From: Pseudomonadota bacterium
GTDB lineage: Bacteria > Pseudomonadota > Alphaproteobacteria > Dongiales > Dongiaceae
Direction: 5' to 3'
Length of the DNA: 64,000 nt
Assembly: GCA_021792365.1 (NCBI GenBank)
Contig: JAJYUT010000005.1
Span: forward strand, 1-64,000
Shown here piece by piece: positions 44,382 to 53,719 of the stretch. The translations under genes were made by a program, and so were the position numbers. How positions within the stretch are numbered: the first letter of the stretch is position 1; the number at the start of each line of letters is the position of its first letter. A model generated the notes under the pieces. That model saw only the letters and a program-made list of their open reading frames with translations. It was not told the origin of the DNA and made no database searches.

Positions 44382-44726
44382 ATGAGCGAGGACGAGACCA
44401 GGGAGCGGAGGCACCAGCCGCGCTTCGATTTCGGCGGCACGGCGATGCTCGTGTTCGACGACGTCAACAAGCGTCGGACGCTGGCGATCACGAACTACCG
44501 CAATATCTCGAGAGGCGGCGCTTGCATCATCACGCCGGATTCGCAGAGCTTCCAGGTTGGCAACCATGTCTTCCTGATGCCGGACCGATATCGCAAGAAG
44601 CGCGAGGCGGTGGTGGTCGATCTCGGCACCGGCCGGCTGCACCTGCACATCGCGCGCGACGACGAACTCACCGACTTCGAGTTGGCCGAAGTGCTGCAAC
44701 GCTTTCAGAGCGCGCTGGAGAAGTGA
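44382..44726 (+). CDS. PilZ domain protein
   Basis: A 114-residue single PilZ domain. The c-di-GMP binding residues are present as RXXXR in RRHQPRF and NXSXXG in NISRGG, separated by about 25 residues as expected. It lacks other domains, so it would act through protein partners. The ATG at 44382 follows GAGGAT; a longer frame from GTG 44316 has no ribosome site. The stop forms half of the palindrome TGATCA that it shares with the next gene. Confidence 0.88.
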   Translation: MSEDETRERRHQPRFDFGGTAMLVFDDVNKRRTLAITNYRNISRGGACIITPDSQSFQVGNHVFLMPDRYRKKREAVVVDLGTGRLHLHIARDDELTDFELAEVLQRFQSALEK

Positions 44727-45041
44727 TCAGGCGTTGGCGGACTGATCGCGCAGCTTGCTGACCACCAGCAGGCCGCGAAAGCTGATCGCGACGTGCGAAG
44801 GCGTGAGCCGAACGACCGTCCCGATCGTCGGGCCGCAATGCGGCAGGTCGACCGAGAGCCGGTCGCCGATTCCGAGTCGGCGGCTGGTGCGCAGCAGGGC
44901 TCCGCTGGCGGAGACATCGACCACATGGCAGGGCGCGGAGGCGCCGTTGACCGACAGATGCGTCGGCAGGTCGACGGCATAGCGTGGAAAGGCGCGCCGG
45001 TCGGCCTTGGAGCGGCGGTCGAACGGTCTGGAGAAGCTCAT
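44727..45041 (-). CDS. PilZ domain protein
   Basis: A 104-residue single PilZ domain with RXXXR in RRAFPRYAV and DXSXXG in VDVSASGALL, both intact for c-di-GMP binding. It lies tail to tail with the PilZ gene at 44382; the two stop codons abut as TGA/TCA. The two proteins differ strongly outside the motifs, so a recent inverted duplication is unlikely. Confidence 0.88.
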   Translation of the reverse strand: MSFSRPFDRRSKADRRAFPRYAVDLPTHLSVNGASAPCHVVDVSASGALLRTSRRLGIGDRLSVDLPHCGPTIGTVVRLTPSHVAISFRGLLVVSKLRDQSANA

Positions 45042-45144
45042 GGGTCGAATCCTGTCGGTGCCTCTGTCAGGCCCAGTTTCAGTCGACCTCCCTTAATAAA
45101 GCTTTACGCCATTCCGAAGAGATCTGGAGCGGCTATTCCGGCGT

Positions 45145-46557
45145 CTACCGGGTCTGGTGATGGGTCAGGTGCTGAAAGCGCCATGCCAGGGCAACGGTCG
45201 CCGCGGCCAGCGCCGCGAGCAGAGCCCAGGTCAGCGCGTTGGGGCCCAGGCCAAGGTGATAGCCCCACCAATAGGCGGCTGGAACTCCGATGATCCAGAA
45301 GCTGACGCCGTAGATGATGGTGGGGAGCAGCGTATCGGCGCAGCCGCGCAGGGCGCCCATCAGCACGCCCTGCAGGCTGTCCACCACAACCAGCAGGCTC
45401 ACCACGCCCGCCAGGATCGGCACGAGCACGGCGAGCACGTCCGGGTCGTTGGTCAGGATGGTGGCCGCCTGCTCCGCGAACAATGCGGTCAGCACGCCCG
45501 CGACGGCCATGAGAGAGCCAGCCAAGGCGACCGCGATCCACCCCGCCCGCTGCGCATTGCGCCAGTCGCCTGCGCCCACCGCGTTGCCGACCCGTACCGC
45601 GGCCGCGGTCGCGATGCCGATGGTCAGCATATAGACGAAGCTCGTGTAGTTGATCGCCGCATGCATCGTGGCGAGCGAGATCGGCCCAAGCCAGCCCGAC
45701 ATGTTGACGATCATCATGAAGCACGCGGATTCAAGCCCGATCGCCGCTGCCAGCGGGACGCCGAGGCGCAGCAGCGCAACGAGTCCGTTCCATCCCTCTG
45801 CGTGGCGGAGCGTGATGCCGTAGCGCCGGCGATCGACGGTGAAGAGGACCAGCAACACGGCGCCCACGCCAAGCCCCCAGCGCACCACCGTGGTCGCGAT
45901 TGCCACGCCCAGGACGTCCATCGCGGGCAGGCCGAACGCGCCGGCGCCCAGGCCGTAGGCCAGCACGGCGTTCGCCACGTTGCCGACGAGCATCAGCAGC
46001 ATGGGCGGAACCGCGCGATTGATCCCCTCGAGGAAATGCGCGCATGCGATGAAGGCCAGCATACCGGGCATGCCCCAGCCGAGGACCCGCAGCACCGCGC
46101 CGCCCTCACTGGCCACTTCCGGCGGCTGGCCCAGCAGGTCGCCGAGGATGGCGGGCCCATTCGTGAAGAGCACCGCATAGACGGCACCAAGCGCGAGCGC
46201 GAGGATCAAGCCGAGGCGCCAAACCTGGCCGCAGGCCTGCGGCTTGCCGGCGCCGTCAAGCTGCGCCGTGCGCACGATCACGCCGATCAGCAGCCCGACG
46301 GCCGCGGTCTGCAGGATCGCCAGGGGGATGAGCGCGCCGCCGAACGCGGCAAGCTGCCGGTCGGCGGAGGGCAGATGGCCGACGATGGCGGTGTCCACCG
46401 TCAGCATGAGCACCAGCCCCGCGCGCGAGAGCATGACCGGCAGCGCCAGACGGGCGGTGCTGCCCAGGTGATGCCCGTGACCGTCCCCATGCGGGCTGCC
46501 GGCAAGCTGGCCGTGGCTCGCCGCCGGGGCGCCTGGCGCGGATCGATCGGTTGGCAT
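45145..46557 (-). CDS. MATE family efflux transporter
   Basis: A 470-residue polytopic protein with about twelve transmembrane helices and two MATE halves. The first begins LPVMLSRAGLVLMLTVDTAIVGHL, and the second LGVPLAAAIGLESACFMMIVNMSGWLG. It is an Na+ or H+ coupled drug or metabolite exporter. I chose the ATG at 46557, because the longer TTG start at 46638 coincides with a probable promoter. The extra N-terminal histidine/glycine-rich stretch (SPHGDGHGHHLG) is unusual and could bind metal. Confidence 0.9.
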   Translation of the reverse strand: MPTDRSAPGAPAASHGQLAGSPHGDGHGHHLGSTARLALPVMLSRAGLVLMLTVDTAIVGHLPSADRQLAAFGGALIPLAILQTAAVGLLIGVIVRTAQLDGAGKPQACGQVWRLGLILALALGAVYAVLFTNGPAILGDLLGQPPEVASEGGAVLRVLGWGMPGMLAFIACAHFLEGINRAVPPMLLMLVGNVANAVLAYGLGAGAFGLPAMDVLGVAIATTVVRWGLGVGAVLLVLFTVDRRRYGITLRHAEGWNGLVALLRLGVPLAAAIGLESACFMMIVNMSGWLGPISLATMHAAINYTSFVYMLTIGIATAAAVRVGNAVGAGDWRNAQRAGWIAVALAGSLMAVAGVLTALFAEQAATILTNDPDVLAVLVPILAGVVSLLVVVDSLQGVLMGALRGCADTLLPTIIYGVSFWIIGVPAAYWWGYHLGLGPNALTWALLAALAAATVALAWRFQHLTHHQTR

Positions 46558-46608
46558 ATGGGTTGGGGTGGCCTGGAGCGTTTGAGGCTTATTAACCTCT
46601 CCATTTTC

Positions 46609-46638
46609 AGTATATTGGCGGGGTATTGGCAAGCCCAA
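46609..46638 (-). promoter_or_regulatory. probable promoter of the MATE gene
   Basis: Reading the minus strand, TTGGGC (46638-46633) and TATACT (46614-46609) are separated by 18 bases, in an AT-rich patch of an otherwise GC-rich region. Transcription would start about 45 bases before the ATG at 46557. Confidence 0.4.
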
Positions 46639-46687
46639 CTCTGTGCGGGCGTGCCTGGTGAACGAAACGAGCGTCGCAGGCTAGGCC

Positions 46688-47653
46688 TTGCCGAAGCGGA
46701 CATCATCGGGCGAAGCGAAAAAGGCGCCCTTCAAGCAGCGTTTCCTTGCCTGGTGGGAGGGGGTCGAGCTTCCGCAGGACGGGGCGCGGCGCCTGCGCGC
46801 GGCGCCCGGGGCGGGGGACGAGGCGGATCTGTCCGCAGCAGCGCTGCCCCCGGTCAAGCTGGAGCCGTGGGAGAACGCCAGGATCCGGGTGCGGCACGCG
46901 ATCTGGGGCGAGGGGTTTCGCGGGCCTGGCGGCGCTCCCTTTGCCTTGGACCTGGTCAAGCCGTTCGCGATCAACACCGCGATGTCGATGCTGGATTTCG
47001 GCTGCGGTGCAGGCGGGCCGGCGCGGGCTATCGCCAAGGAGTTCGACGTCTGGATCACCGGCGTCGAGACCGAACGCGAGCAGGTGGAGCTGGGCCGGCT
47101 GCTCTCCACCAAGGCCGGGCTGGAGCGCCGGGCGGAGATCACCTTCTATGACCCGGAAGGCTTCGCGTCCCGATCCGGCAAGTTCGATTGCATCCTGTCG
47201 ATCGACACCTTGTTCCGCTTCGAAGCCCGCGAGTTGATCCTGGCGCGCCTGGAGAACTGCCTGAAGACGCGCGGCCAGCTCACGGTCTGCGACTACGTGC
47301 GCGGTGATGGCGTTCCGGCGGACGACCCGCTGGTCGTCTCCGCGCTGGGCGCGGAAACGCCGGCGCTCTGGACCAAGACCGAATACGAGAGGCGCTTCAC
47401 CGACCTGAAGTTCGATCTGCGGGTCAGTGAAGACCTCACCGAAAAAATTCGCCTGATGATCCTCATTGCCCTCGACGAAGTCACAAGGGTGCCGGAGGGG
47501 CGGGCCGTCATCCGCACCTTCCCCGACGCCTTCATGGCCGAGGTGAGCGACTGGGAGCGCAAGCTCAAGGCCATGGAGGCTGGCGCTCTCAAGCTGTTCC
47601 GGTTCTACGGAATCAAGATGGGGAGCACGAACCTGATGTCGAACTGGTCATAA
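46688..47653 (+). CDS. SAM-dependent methyltransferase
   Basis: A 321-residue class I methyltransferase. MLDFGCGAGGPARAIAKEF (about 99-117) is motif I with the GCGAGG loop, and the acidic residue ends the next strand in ITGVETEREQ. Motif post-I and the LSIDTLFRF strand follow. The only in-frame start near an upstream stop is TTG at 46688, preceded by AGG. It is divergent from the MATE gene. The N-terminal 80 residues are extra to the catalytic core. The substrate is unknown. Confidence 0.8.
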   Translation: MPKRTSSGEAKKAPFKQRFLAWWEGVELPQDGARRLRAAPGAGDEADLSAAALPPVKLEPWENARIRVRHAIWGEGFRGPGGAPFALDLVKPFAINTAMSMLDFGCGAGGPARAIAKEFDVWITGVETEREQVELGRLLSTKAGLERRAEITFYDPEGFASRSGKFDCILSIDTLFRFEARELILARLENCLKTRGQLTVCDYVRGDGVPADDPLVVSALGAETPALWTKTEYERRFTDLKFDLRVSEDLTEKIRLMILIALDEVTRVPEGRAVIRTFPDAFMAEVSDWERKLKAMEAGALKLFRFYGIKMGSTNLMSNWS

Positions 47654-47761
47654 AGTCTCGTGTTTTTAATGACTTATAACCGATCGACCATGGGTTGACA
47701 GGATTCGCCGCGAACTCTATGTTCCGCGCCCGACCCAAGACCGGATTTCGAGGACCGACCC

Positions 47762-47887
47762 ATGAAGATCATCAATTCGCTGAAATCGGCGAAGGCGCGC
47801 CACAAGGACTGCCGCGTCGTGCGCCGCAAGGGCCGGGTCTATGTCATCAACAAGACCAACCCGCGCTACAAGGCGCGCCAGGGCTGA
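47762..47887 (+). CDS. rpmJ: 50S ribosomal protein L36 (zinc-independent type)
   Basis: A 41-residue protein beginning [14 protein letters not shown] and ending [12 protein letters not shown], matching the L36 form of many alphaproteobacteria. It keeps one cysteine (KDC) but lacks the full C-X2-C...C-X4-H zinc ligand set of classic L36, like the YkgO paralogue. It is a single-gene unit with a GAGG ribosome site and a strong terminator 28 bases downstream. Confidence 0.93.
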   Translation: MKIINSLKSAKARHKDCRVVRRKGRVYVINKTNPRYKARQG

Positions 47888-47915
47888 CGCCCCGGCTGAG
47901 CCTCCGAGTCTCGAG

Positions 47916-47950
47916 CCGCGCCAATCGCAAGATTGGCGCGGTTTCGTTTT
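47916..47950 (+). terminator. intrinsic terminator of rpmJ
   Basis: CCGCGCCAATC (47916-47926) and GATTGGCGCGG (47931-47941) form a perfect 11-base stem with a GCAA tetraloop, followed by TTTCGTTTT. It ends rpmJ before the glc operon. Confidence 0.88.
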
Positions 47951-47998
47951 GGGCCCGGCACTCCCTATATTACAGCTCGGAGAAAGGCCGAGGCGACC

Positions 47999-49489
47999 AT
48001 GCTGACCATGCCGGCAGTGGATGAGGGCGCGATTTCTGCCCGCGAGGCGATCGCGGCGGATCTGGCGCGGCTGGTTGCGCCGGCTTCGGTGATCGCCGCG
48101 CCCGCCGCGCTCAAAGCCTATGAGAGCGACGGCCTCACCGCTTACCGCCAGCCGCCGCTGATCGCGGTCCTGCCGGCCAACACTGCGGAGGTCGCGGCCG
48201 TCCTCCGCTATTGCCACGCGCGCAAGCTGAAGGTGGTGCCGCGCGGCTCCGGGACTTCGCTCTCGGGCGGCGCCCTTCCGCTGGCCGATGGTGTGCTGCT
48301 CGGCCTCGGCAAGCTGAATCGCATCCTGGCGGTCGATTACGACAATCGCTGCGCCGTTGTGCAGCCGGGCGTGCCCAACCTCGCCATCTCGCACGCCGTG
48401 GCGGATCGCGGCTTCTACTATGCGCCGGATCCTTCCAGCCAGATCGCGTGCTCGATCGGCGGCAACGTCGCGGAGAATTCCGGCGGCGTGCATTGCCTGA
48501 AATATGGCCTCACCACGAACAACCTGCTGGGGCTCGAGGTCGTGCTGATGGACGGCGCGGTGATGCGCCTCGGCGGCCGGCATCTGGATGCGGCGGGCTA
48601 CGACCTCATGGGCATCCTGACGGGATCGGAAGGCCTGCTCGGCGTCGTGACCGAGGTGACCGTGCGCCTGCTGCGCCGTCCGCCGACCGCGCGCGCCCTG
48701 CTGGCTGCCTTCGCGAGCAACGAGGCGGCGGGCGAGGCGGTCGCCGCGATCATCGCCGCGGGCATCATCCCTGCGGGGATGGAGATGATGGACAAGCCGG
48801 CGGTGGCGGCGGTGGAGGACTTCGTCCATGCCGGGTATCCGCTCGATGCGGAGGCGCTGCTGATCGTCGAGCTGGACGGCACGGCGGCCGAGGTGGACGA
48901 GCTGATGGGCCGCGTGCAGGACATTGCGCAGCAGAAAGGCGCCACGTCGCTGCGGGTCAGCCAGTCGGAGCAGGAGCGGCTGGTCTTCTGGGCCGGGCGC
49001 AAGGCGGCGTTCCCGGCGGTGGGGCGCATCTCGCCGGACTATTACTGCATGGACGGGACCATTCCGCGCAGCAAGCTGCCGCTCGTCCTCACCCGCATGG
49101 CGGAGATGTCGGAGCGCTTCGGCCTCAAGGTCGCGAATGTATTCCATGCCGGCGACGGCAATCTGCATCCGCTCATCCTGTACGATGCCAATAAGCCCGG
49201 CGATCTCGACCGGGCGGAACGCTTCGGCTCGGAGATCCTGAAACTGTGCGTCGAGGTCGGCGGGGTGCTGACCGGCGAGCACGGCGTCGGCGTGGAGAAG
49301 CGCGATTTGATGCCTTCCATGTTCAGCGAGATCGACCTCGCCCAGCAGATGCGCCTCAAATGCGCCTTCGACCCGGAGCAATTGCTCAATCCCGGCAAGG
49401 TGTTCCCGACCTTGCGCCGTTGCGCGGAGCTGGGCGCGATGCATGTGAGTGGCGGCAAGCTGCCCTTCCCGGACCTGCCGAGGTTCTGA
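47999..49489 (+). CDS. glcD: glycolate oxidase subunit GlcD (FAD-linked)
   Basis: A 496-residue flavoprotein of the FAD_binding_4/lactate dehydrogenase C group. PRGSGTSLSGGALP (about 80-93) is the FAD pyrophosphate loop. IGGNVAENSGGVHCLKYG is the second block. The C-terminal GNLHPLILYD..GVLTGEHGVGVEKRD carries the conserved histidines. It oxidises glycolate (or D-lactate) to glyoxylate. glcE and glcF follow at four-base spacings, the standard glcDEF operon. No glcC regulator is next to it. Confidence 0.94.
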   Translation: MLTMPAVDEGAISAREAIAADLARLVAPASVIAAPAALKAYESDGLTAYRQPPLIAVLPANTAEVAAVLRYCHARKLKVVPRGSGTSLSGGALPLADGVLLGLGKLNRILAVDYDNRCAVVQPGVPNLAISHAVADRGFYYAPDPSSQIACSIGGNVAENSGGVHCLKYGLTTNNLLGLEVVLMDGAVMRLGGRHLDAAGYDLMGILTGSEGLLGVVTEVTVRLLRRPPTARALLAAFASNEAAGEAVAAIIAAGIIPAGMEMMDKPAVAAVEDFVHAGYPLDAEALLIVELDGTAAEVDELMGRVQDIAQQKGATSLRVSQSEQERLVFWAGRKAAFPAVGRISPDYYCMDGTIPRSKLPLVLTRMAEMSERFGLKVANVFHAGDGNLHPLILYDANKPGDLDRAERFGSEILKLCVEVGGVLTGEHGVGVEKRDLMPSMFSEIDLAQQMRLKCAFDPEQLLNPGKVFPTLRRCAELGAMHVSGGKLPFPDLPRF

Positions 49490-49493
49490 GTTC

Positions 49494-50693
49494 GTGCAGC
49501 GCCTTCAGCCGGAGAGCATCAGCGAAGTGGTCCAGACCGTGCGCGCGCATGCGGAGGCGCGGCGGCCCCTGGCGATCGAGGGCTCCGGCGGCAAGAGCGG
49601 CCTGGGCCGCCCGGTGGACGCGGAGACGACGCTCTCGCTGAGGGGCTTGAGCGGCATCACCAGCTACCAGCCCGATGAGCTTGTGCTGACCGCGTGGAGC
49701 GGCACGCCGATGCGCGAGATCTGGGAAGCGCTGGCGGAGAAGCGCCAGCATCTCGCGTTCGAGCCTGCGGCGGGCATGCTGTTCGGCAGCGGCAACGAGG
49801 CGGGCACCATCGGCGGCGTGCTGGCCAGCAACCTGTCCGGCCCGCGCCGGCCGAGCGCGGGCGCGGCGCGCGACCACTTCCTCGGCTTCAGCGCGGTGAA
49901 CGGGCTGGGCGAGGAATTCAAGGCCGGCGGCAAGGTGGTGAAGAACGTCACCGGCTACGATCTGCCGAAGCTGCTGGCGGGCTCCATGGGCACGCTGGCC
50001 ATCATGACCGAAGTGACGGTGAAGGTGCTGCCGGCGCCGGAGAAGCAGCGCACGGTGATCGTGCCGGTGCCCGATGTGGTGACCGGCCATCGCTGTCTCA
50101 TTACCCAATTGCAGGAGGCGTTCGAGATCGACGGCGCCGCGTTCCTGCCGGCCGCCGTCGCGGCGCGCTCGGGCGTAGACCTGGTGCGCGCGCCGGGCAG
50201 CGCGCTGGCGGCGATGCGCCTGACGGGGTCGCCGGTGTCGGTTGCCGATCGCTGCGCCGCCTTGCGCGCCGCTCTTGGCATGGCGACGGAGGAATTGCAC
50301 AGTGCCCGCTCGCAGGCCTTGTGGAGCGAGATCAACGAGGTCGGCTCGCTGTTGCCGGCGGAAACGGACGCGTTCTGGCGGCTGTCGGTGCCGCCGGCGT
50401 CAGGCGCGAGGATCGCCGATGAACTCGGCGAGGGCGAGGCGTGGATGATGGATTGGGGCGGCGGGCGCCTGTGGATCGCGCGTCGCGACGCATCCGCCGA
50501 GGACGCGACCCGGCTGCGCCAAGCTCTCTCCGCCATTGGCGGCCACGCGACTTTGGTGCGCGGGCCTGAGAGCCTGCGCCGCGCGATCGACGCGTTCCCG
50601 ATGGAGGCGCCGCCGGCCCTGCTGCAGCGGGTGAAGGCGTCGCTCGACCCGCACGGCATCCTGAATCCCGGCCGCATGTACCGGAGCTGGTAG
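49494..50693 (+). CDS. glcE: glycolate oxidase subunit GlcE
   Basis: A 399-residue FAD-binding subunit. It has IEGSGGKSGLGRP (FAD loop), GTIGGVLASNLSGPRRPSAG and FKAGGKVVKNVTGYDLPKLL, typical of GlcE. It starts with GTG at 49494 after GAGGTTC, four bases after the glcD stop. It forms the GlcDEF membrane-associated complex with the other two. Length agrees with the family (about 350-410). Confidence 0.93.
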   Translation: MQRLQPESISEVVQTVRAHAEARRPLAIEGSGGKSGLGRPVDAETTLSLRGLSGITSYQPDELVLTAWSGTPMREIWEALAEKRQHLAFEPAAGMLFGSGNEAGTIGGVLASNLSGPRRPSAGAARDHFLGFSAVNGLGEEFKAGGKVVKNVTGYDLPKLLAGSMGTLAIMTEVTVKVLPAPEKQRTVIVPVPDVVTGHRCLITQLQEAFEIDGAAFLPAAVAARSGVDLVRAPGSALAAMRLTGSPVSVADRCAALRAALGMATEELHSARSQALWSEINEVGSLLPAETDAFWRLSVPPASGARIADELGEGEAWMMDWGGGRLWIARRDASAEDATRLRQALSAIGGHATLVRGPESLRRAIDAFPMEAPPALLQRVKASLDPHGILNPGRMYRSW

Positions 50694-50697
50694 GAAG

Positions 50698-51999
50698 ATG
50701 CAGACCAGCTTCACCCTGGCTCAGCTGGCCAACTCCAACATCGCGGAAGCGGACAAGATCCTGCGGGCGTGCGTGCATTGCGGGTTCTGCACCGCGACCT
50801 GCCCGACCTATGTGCTGCTGGGCGACGAGCTCGATTCGCCGCGCGGGCGCATCTACCTCATCAAGGACATGCTGGAGCAGAACCGCGCGGCGGGGGAGGT
50901 CGAGGTCACGCATATCGACCGGTGCCTCTCGTGCCTCGCCTGCATGACGACCTGTCCCTCCGGCGTGCACTACATGCACCTGGTCGATCAGGCGCGCGTG
51001 CACATCGAGAAGACCTATGCCCGGCCCACGATGGATTATTGGCTGCGCCGGGTGTTGGCGACGATCCTGCCGCGGCCGCACCTGTTCCGGCTGGCCTTGA
51101 CCGGCGCCTCCCTCGCGCGCGGGCTGGGGGCGCATCGCTGGCTGCCGCAGCGCCTGCGCGCCATGGTGGGGCTTGCGAAGGACTGGCCGGCAACCCCACG
51201 CGCGACCGACCTGCCGGGCGTCTTTCCGGCTGAGGGCGCGAAGCGGGGGCGGGTCGCGATCCTGTCCGGCTGCGCGCAGCCGGTTTTGCGGCCGGAGATC
51301 AACGAGGCGGCGATCCGCCTGCTCAACCGGCTCGGCGTCGAGGTCGTGGTCGCGGAAGGCGCGGGCTGCTGCGGCGCGCTCACGCATCACATGGGGCTTG
51401 AAGAGGCCGCTCACGAAAGCGCGAAGGCGACGATCGATGCCTGGCACCGCGAGATCGCGGGCGAGGGGCTGGACGCGATCGTCATCACCACATCCGGCTG
51501 CGGCACCGTCATCAAGGATTACGGTTATATCTTCCGCAACGATCCAGAGTGGAGGGATCGCGCGCGGGCGGTGTCGGAGCGGGCGCTGGACATCACGGAA
51601 TATCTCGCGCGGCTCGGACCGCTGCCGCGAGCGGAGGGCACAAAGCCGCGGCTCGCCTATCACGCCGCCTGCTCGCTCCAGCACGGGCAGAAGGTGACGG
51701 TGGCGCCCAAGGAGCTGTTGCGTCAGGCCGGCTTCGAGGTGGCCGAGGTGCCGGAGGGGCATCTGTGCTGCGGCTCCGCCGGCACCTACAATATGCTGCA
51801 GCCGGAGCTCTCGTCCGCCTTGCGCGATCGCAAGGCGGCCAACATCAACGGCCTCGCGCCGCAGATCGTGGCGACCGGCAATATCGGCTGCATGCAGCAG
51901 CTCGAGGGGGCGGTGCAGGCGCCCATTTTGCATACGGCCGAGCTGCTGGACTGGGCGACGGGCGGACCGGTGCCGGAGCGGCTCCGCGGGCGGATCTAG
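50698..51999 (+). CDS. glcF: glycolate oxidase iron-sulfur subunit GlcF
   Basis: A 433-residue subunit with two [4Fe-4S] ferredoxin motifs, CVHCGFCTATCP (about 23-34) and CLSCLACMTTCP (about 76-87). Two CCG domains follow (CGCCGALTHHMG region and CCGSAGTYNMLQ) that bind further clusters or quinone partners. It passes electrons from glycolate to the quinone pool. It starts four bases after glcE. Confidence 0.95.
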   Translation: MQTSFTLAQLANSNIAEADKILRACVHCGFCTATCPTYVLLGDELDSPRGRIYLIKDMLEQNRAAGEVEVTHIDRCLSCLACMTTCPSGVHYMHLVDQARVHIEKTYARPTMDYWLRRVLATILPRPHLFRLALTGASLARGLGAHRWLPQRLRAMVGLAKDWPATPRATDLPGVFPAEGAKRGRVAILSGCAQPVLRPEINEAAIRLLNRLGVEVVVAEGAGCCGALTHHMGLEEAAHESAKATIDAWHREIAGEGLDAIVITTSGCGTVIKDYGYIFRNDPEWRDRARAVSERALDITEYLARLGPLPRAEGTKPRLAYHAACSLQHGQKVTVAPKELLRQAGFEVAEVPEGHLCCGSAGTYNMLQPELSSALRDRKAANINGLAPQIVATGNIGCMQQLEGAVQAPILHTAELLDWATGGPVPERLRGRI

Positions 52000-52002
52000 C
52001 CT

Positions 52003-53091
52003 CTAGCTCTCGCCGAGGCAGCGCAGCATGCGCTTCATCACGTAGTGGCCCCGCTCGACCACCATCTCCTTCCAGTCGTCCTGCTCCGGGTAGAAGGCGG
52101 CGCGGATCCGGGCCTTGATGGCGCGGCCCTTCGGCGTGCCAGTGTCGCCGCCGCCATGGGCATAGAGCCAGTTGTCGGCGCGCACCGCGTTCATCATGTC
52201 CCGCTTGTCCGGGATGGTGCCGTATTCCAGCGTGATGCCGGCGTTGTGCGCATTGGGCAGGCTCTGGTTCACCGCGATCTGGGTGTCGCCGACCACGTAA
52301 TAGGAGGATGAGGTGCCGTCATCGAAATAGGTCGCTTCGCCCCCCCACCATTGCTGCATGACCCGGTGGCCGGGATCGCGCGCGGCGTGATTGGACATGA
52401 TCTCCCCGAAGCCATAAGGCCCGATGCCGGTGTGCAGGTCGATGAAGGCCGAGTGCGTCACTCGTGCCGCGAAGGGCGAGAGGATCGCGCGCAGGGTGCG
52501 GTTGGACCAGGTCGGCTGGGTGCCGCCATAGAACACGCCTTGGGGGTCGACATACTGGCCTGACGCGACGGCGGTCTCCAGCGCGTCCATGCCGTGCACT
52601 TGCGCATAGGCGTGCAGGGCGGCGAGGTTCCGCCGCTCGCTCTCATCCGTCCATTCCTTGGGGCAGATGAAGTCGCGCAGCTGCTCGTAACCCGGGTTCT
52701 CGGGCTTGGCGTTGCCGTGATCCACGAAGTTGCGGTTGAGGTCGACATTGTCCTCCGTCACCCGCCGCACGTGAGAGAAGCCATAGGGATTGATAGCGTG
52801 GATCATGAGGATGGCGGTGTCGGCCGGCAGCGGCTCGTTGCCTGAGAGCCAGCCGACCTGGATGCCGGAGCCGCAGAAGCCTTCGGCGCCGTGGGTGCCG
52901 GAGAGCACGATCATCAGCCGGCGCGCATCCTGCGGCCCGAGCAGCGCGACGTCGGTGGTCAGGTCCTCGCCCTTCGCGCCCGCGGTGGGGTTGCCATGGG
53001 TGTGGATCGTCAGCCCGCGCGCGGCCGCCGCCTCGCGGAAGGCTGCCCGCGCTGCGGCATAGCTGGGGCGGAAAAACCGGCTGGCATTCAT
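52003..53091 (-). CDS. DUF2817 family zinc peptidase-like protein
   Basis: A 362-residue protein of the DUF2817 family, related to M14 carboxypeptidases and succinylglutamate desuccinylases. Zinc ligands are H and E in SGTHGAEGFCGSG and a later histidine in FIDLHTGIGPYG. NVDLNRNFVDH carries the conserved arginine for the substrate carboxylate. No signal peptide is present. The substrate is unknown. I took ATG 53091; an earlier in-frame ATG at 53124 is possible. It is tail to tail with glcF, three bases apart. Confidence 0.85.
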   Translation of the reverse strand: MNASRFFRPSYAAARAAFREAAAARGLTIHTHGNPTAGAKGEDLTTDVALLGPQDARRLMIVLSGTHGAEGFCGSGIQVGWLSGNEPLPADTAILMIHAINPYGFSHVRRVTEDNVDLNRNFVDHGNAKPENPGYEQLRDFICPKEWTDESERRNLAALHAYAQVHGMDALETAVASGQYVDPQGVFYGGTQPTWSNRTLRAILSPFAARVTHSAFIDLHTGIGPYGFGEIMSNHAARDPGHRVMQQWWGGEATYFDDGTSSSYYVVGDTQIAVNQSLPNAHNAGITLEYGTIPDKRDMMNAVRADNWLYAHGGGDTGTPKGRAIKARIRAAFYPEQDDWKEMVVERGHYVMKRMLRCLGES

Positions 53092-53165
53092 GTGTCTCGA
53101 CCGTTCATGCGATTCGATGTGCATTATGCATAGCTGGCGCAGTCAGCCGAGTGGTATTCTTGGCC

Positions 53166-53717
53166 ATGCGCCGTGTCCTTGCGATCCTGGTTGCCGTTCT
53201 TGGCCTTGGGTTTGCGGGTGCGCAATCGGACCAGACCGATCCGCGCCTCAAGGATCTGTTCGCGGATTTGCGCACGGCGCCGTCGCCCGAGGCCGCCGCG
53301 GGCATCGAGGGCCGGATCTGGACGATCTGGGCCCAATCGGGCGATCCCGATCTCGACAAGGTGTTCGAGATCGGCAGCCGCGCTTTGGCGATCGGGGACG
53401 CCCCGACGGCGCTCAAGATCTTCGATGCCATCGTGCGCAAGGCGCCCGGCTTCGCCGAAGGCTGGAACAAGCGGGCGACCGTCCATTACATGATGGGCAA
53501 CTACGAGGCCTCGCTCGCCGACATCGACCGCACGCTGGAGCTGGAGCCGCACCATTTCGGGGCGCTGTCGGGGCTCGGCCTCGTCAATATCGCGCTGGAG
53601 CGCGACGAGGCCGCGCTCGACGCCTTCGAGCGCGTGCTGAAGGTCACGCCGCAGAGCCCGAGCGCCCGGCTGAACCTCGAGTTCGTCAAGCAGCGGATCA
53701 AGGACAAGTCGATCTAG
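53166..53717 (+). CDS. secreted TPR protein
   Basis: A 183-residue protein with a signal peptide (RRVLAILVAVLGLGFAGAQ). At least three tetratricopeptide repeats follow: ALKIFDAIVRKAPGFAEGWNK, HYMMGNYEASLADIDRTLELEPHH and LVNIALERDEAALDAFERVLK. It acts in the periplasm as a protein-binding scaffold. ATG 53166 was preferred over GTG 53151. It is convergent with the GST gene at a two-base distance. Confidence 0.85.
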   Translation: MRRVLAILVAVLGLGFAGAQSDQTDPRLKDLFADLRTAPSPEAAAGIEGRIWTIWAQSGDPDLDKVFEIGSRALAIGDAPTALKIFDAIVRKAPGFAEGWNKRATVHYMMGNYEASLADIDRTLELEPHHFGALSGLGLVNIALERDEAALDAFERVLKVTPQSPSARLNLEFVKQRIKDKSI

Positions 53718-53719
53718 GA

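Noticed and set aside
46558-46638. A longer MATE start at TTG 46638
   Set aside because: It would lie over a plausible promoter, and the added residues do not match MATE proteins.
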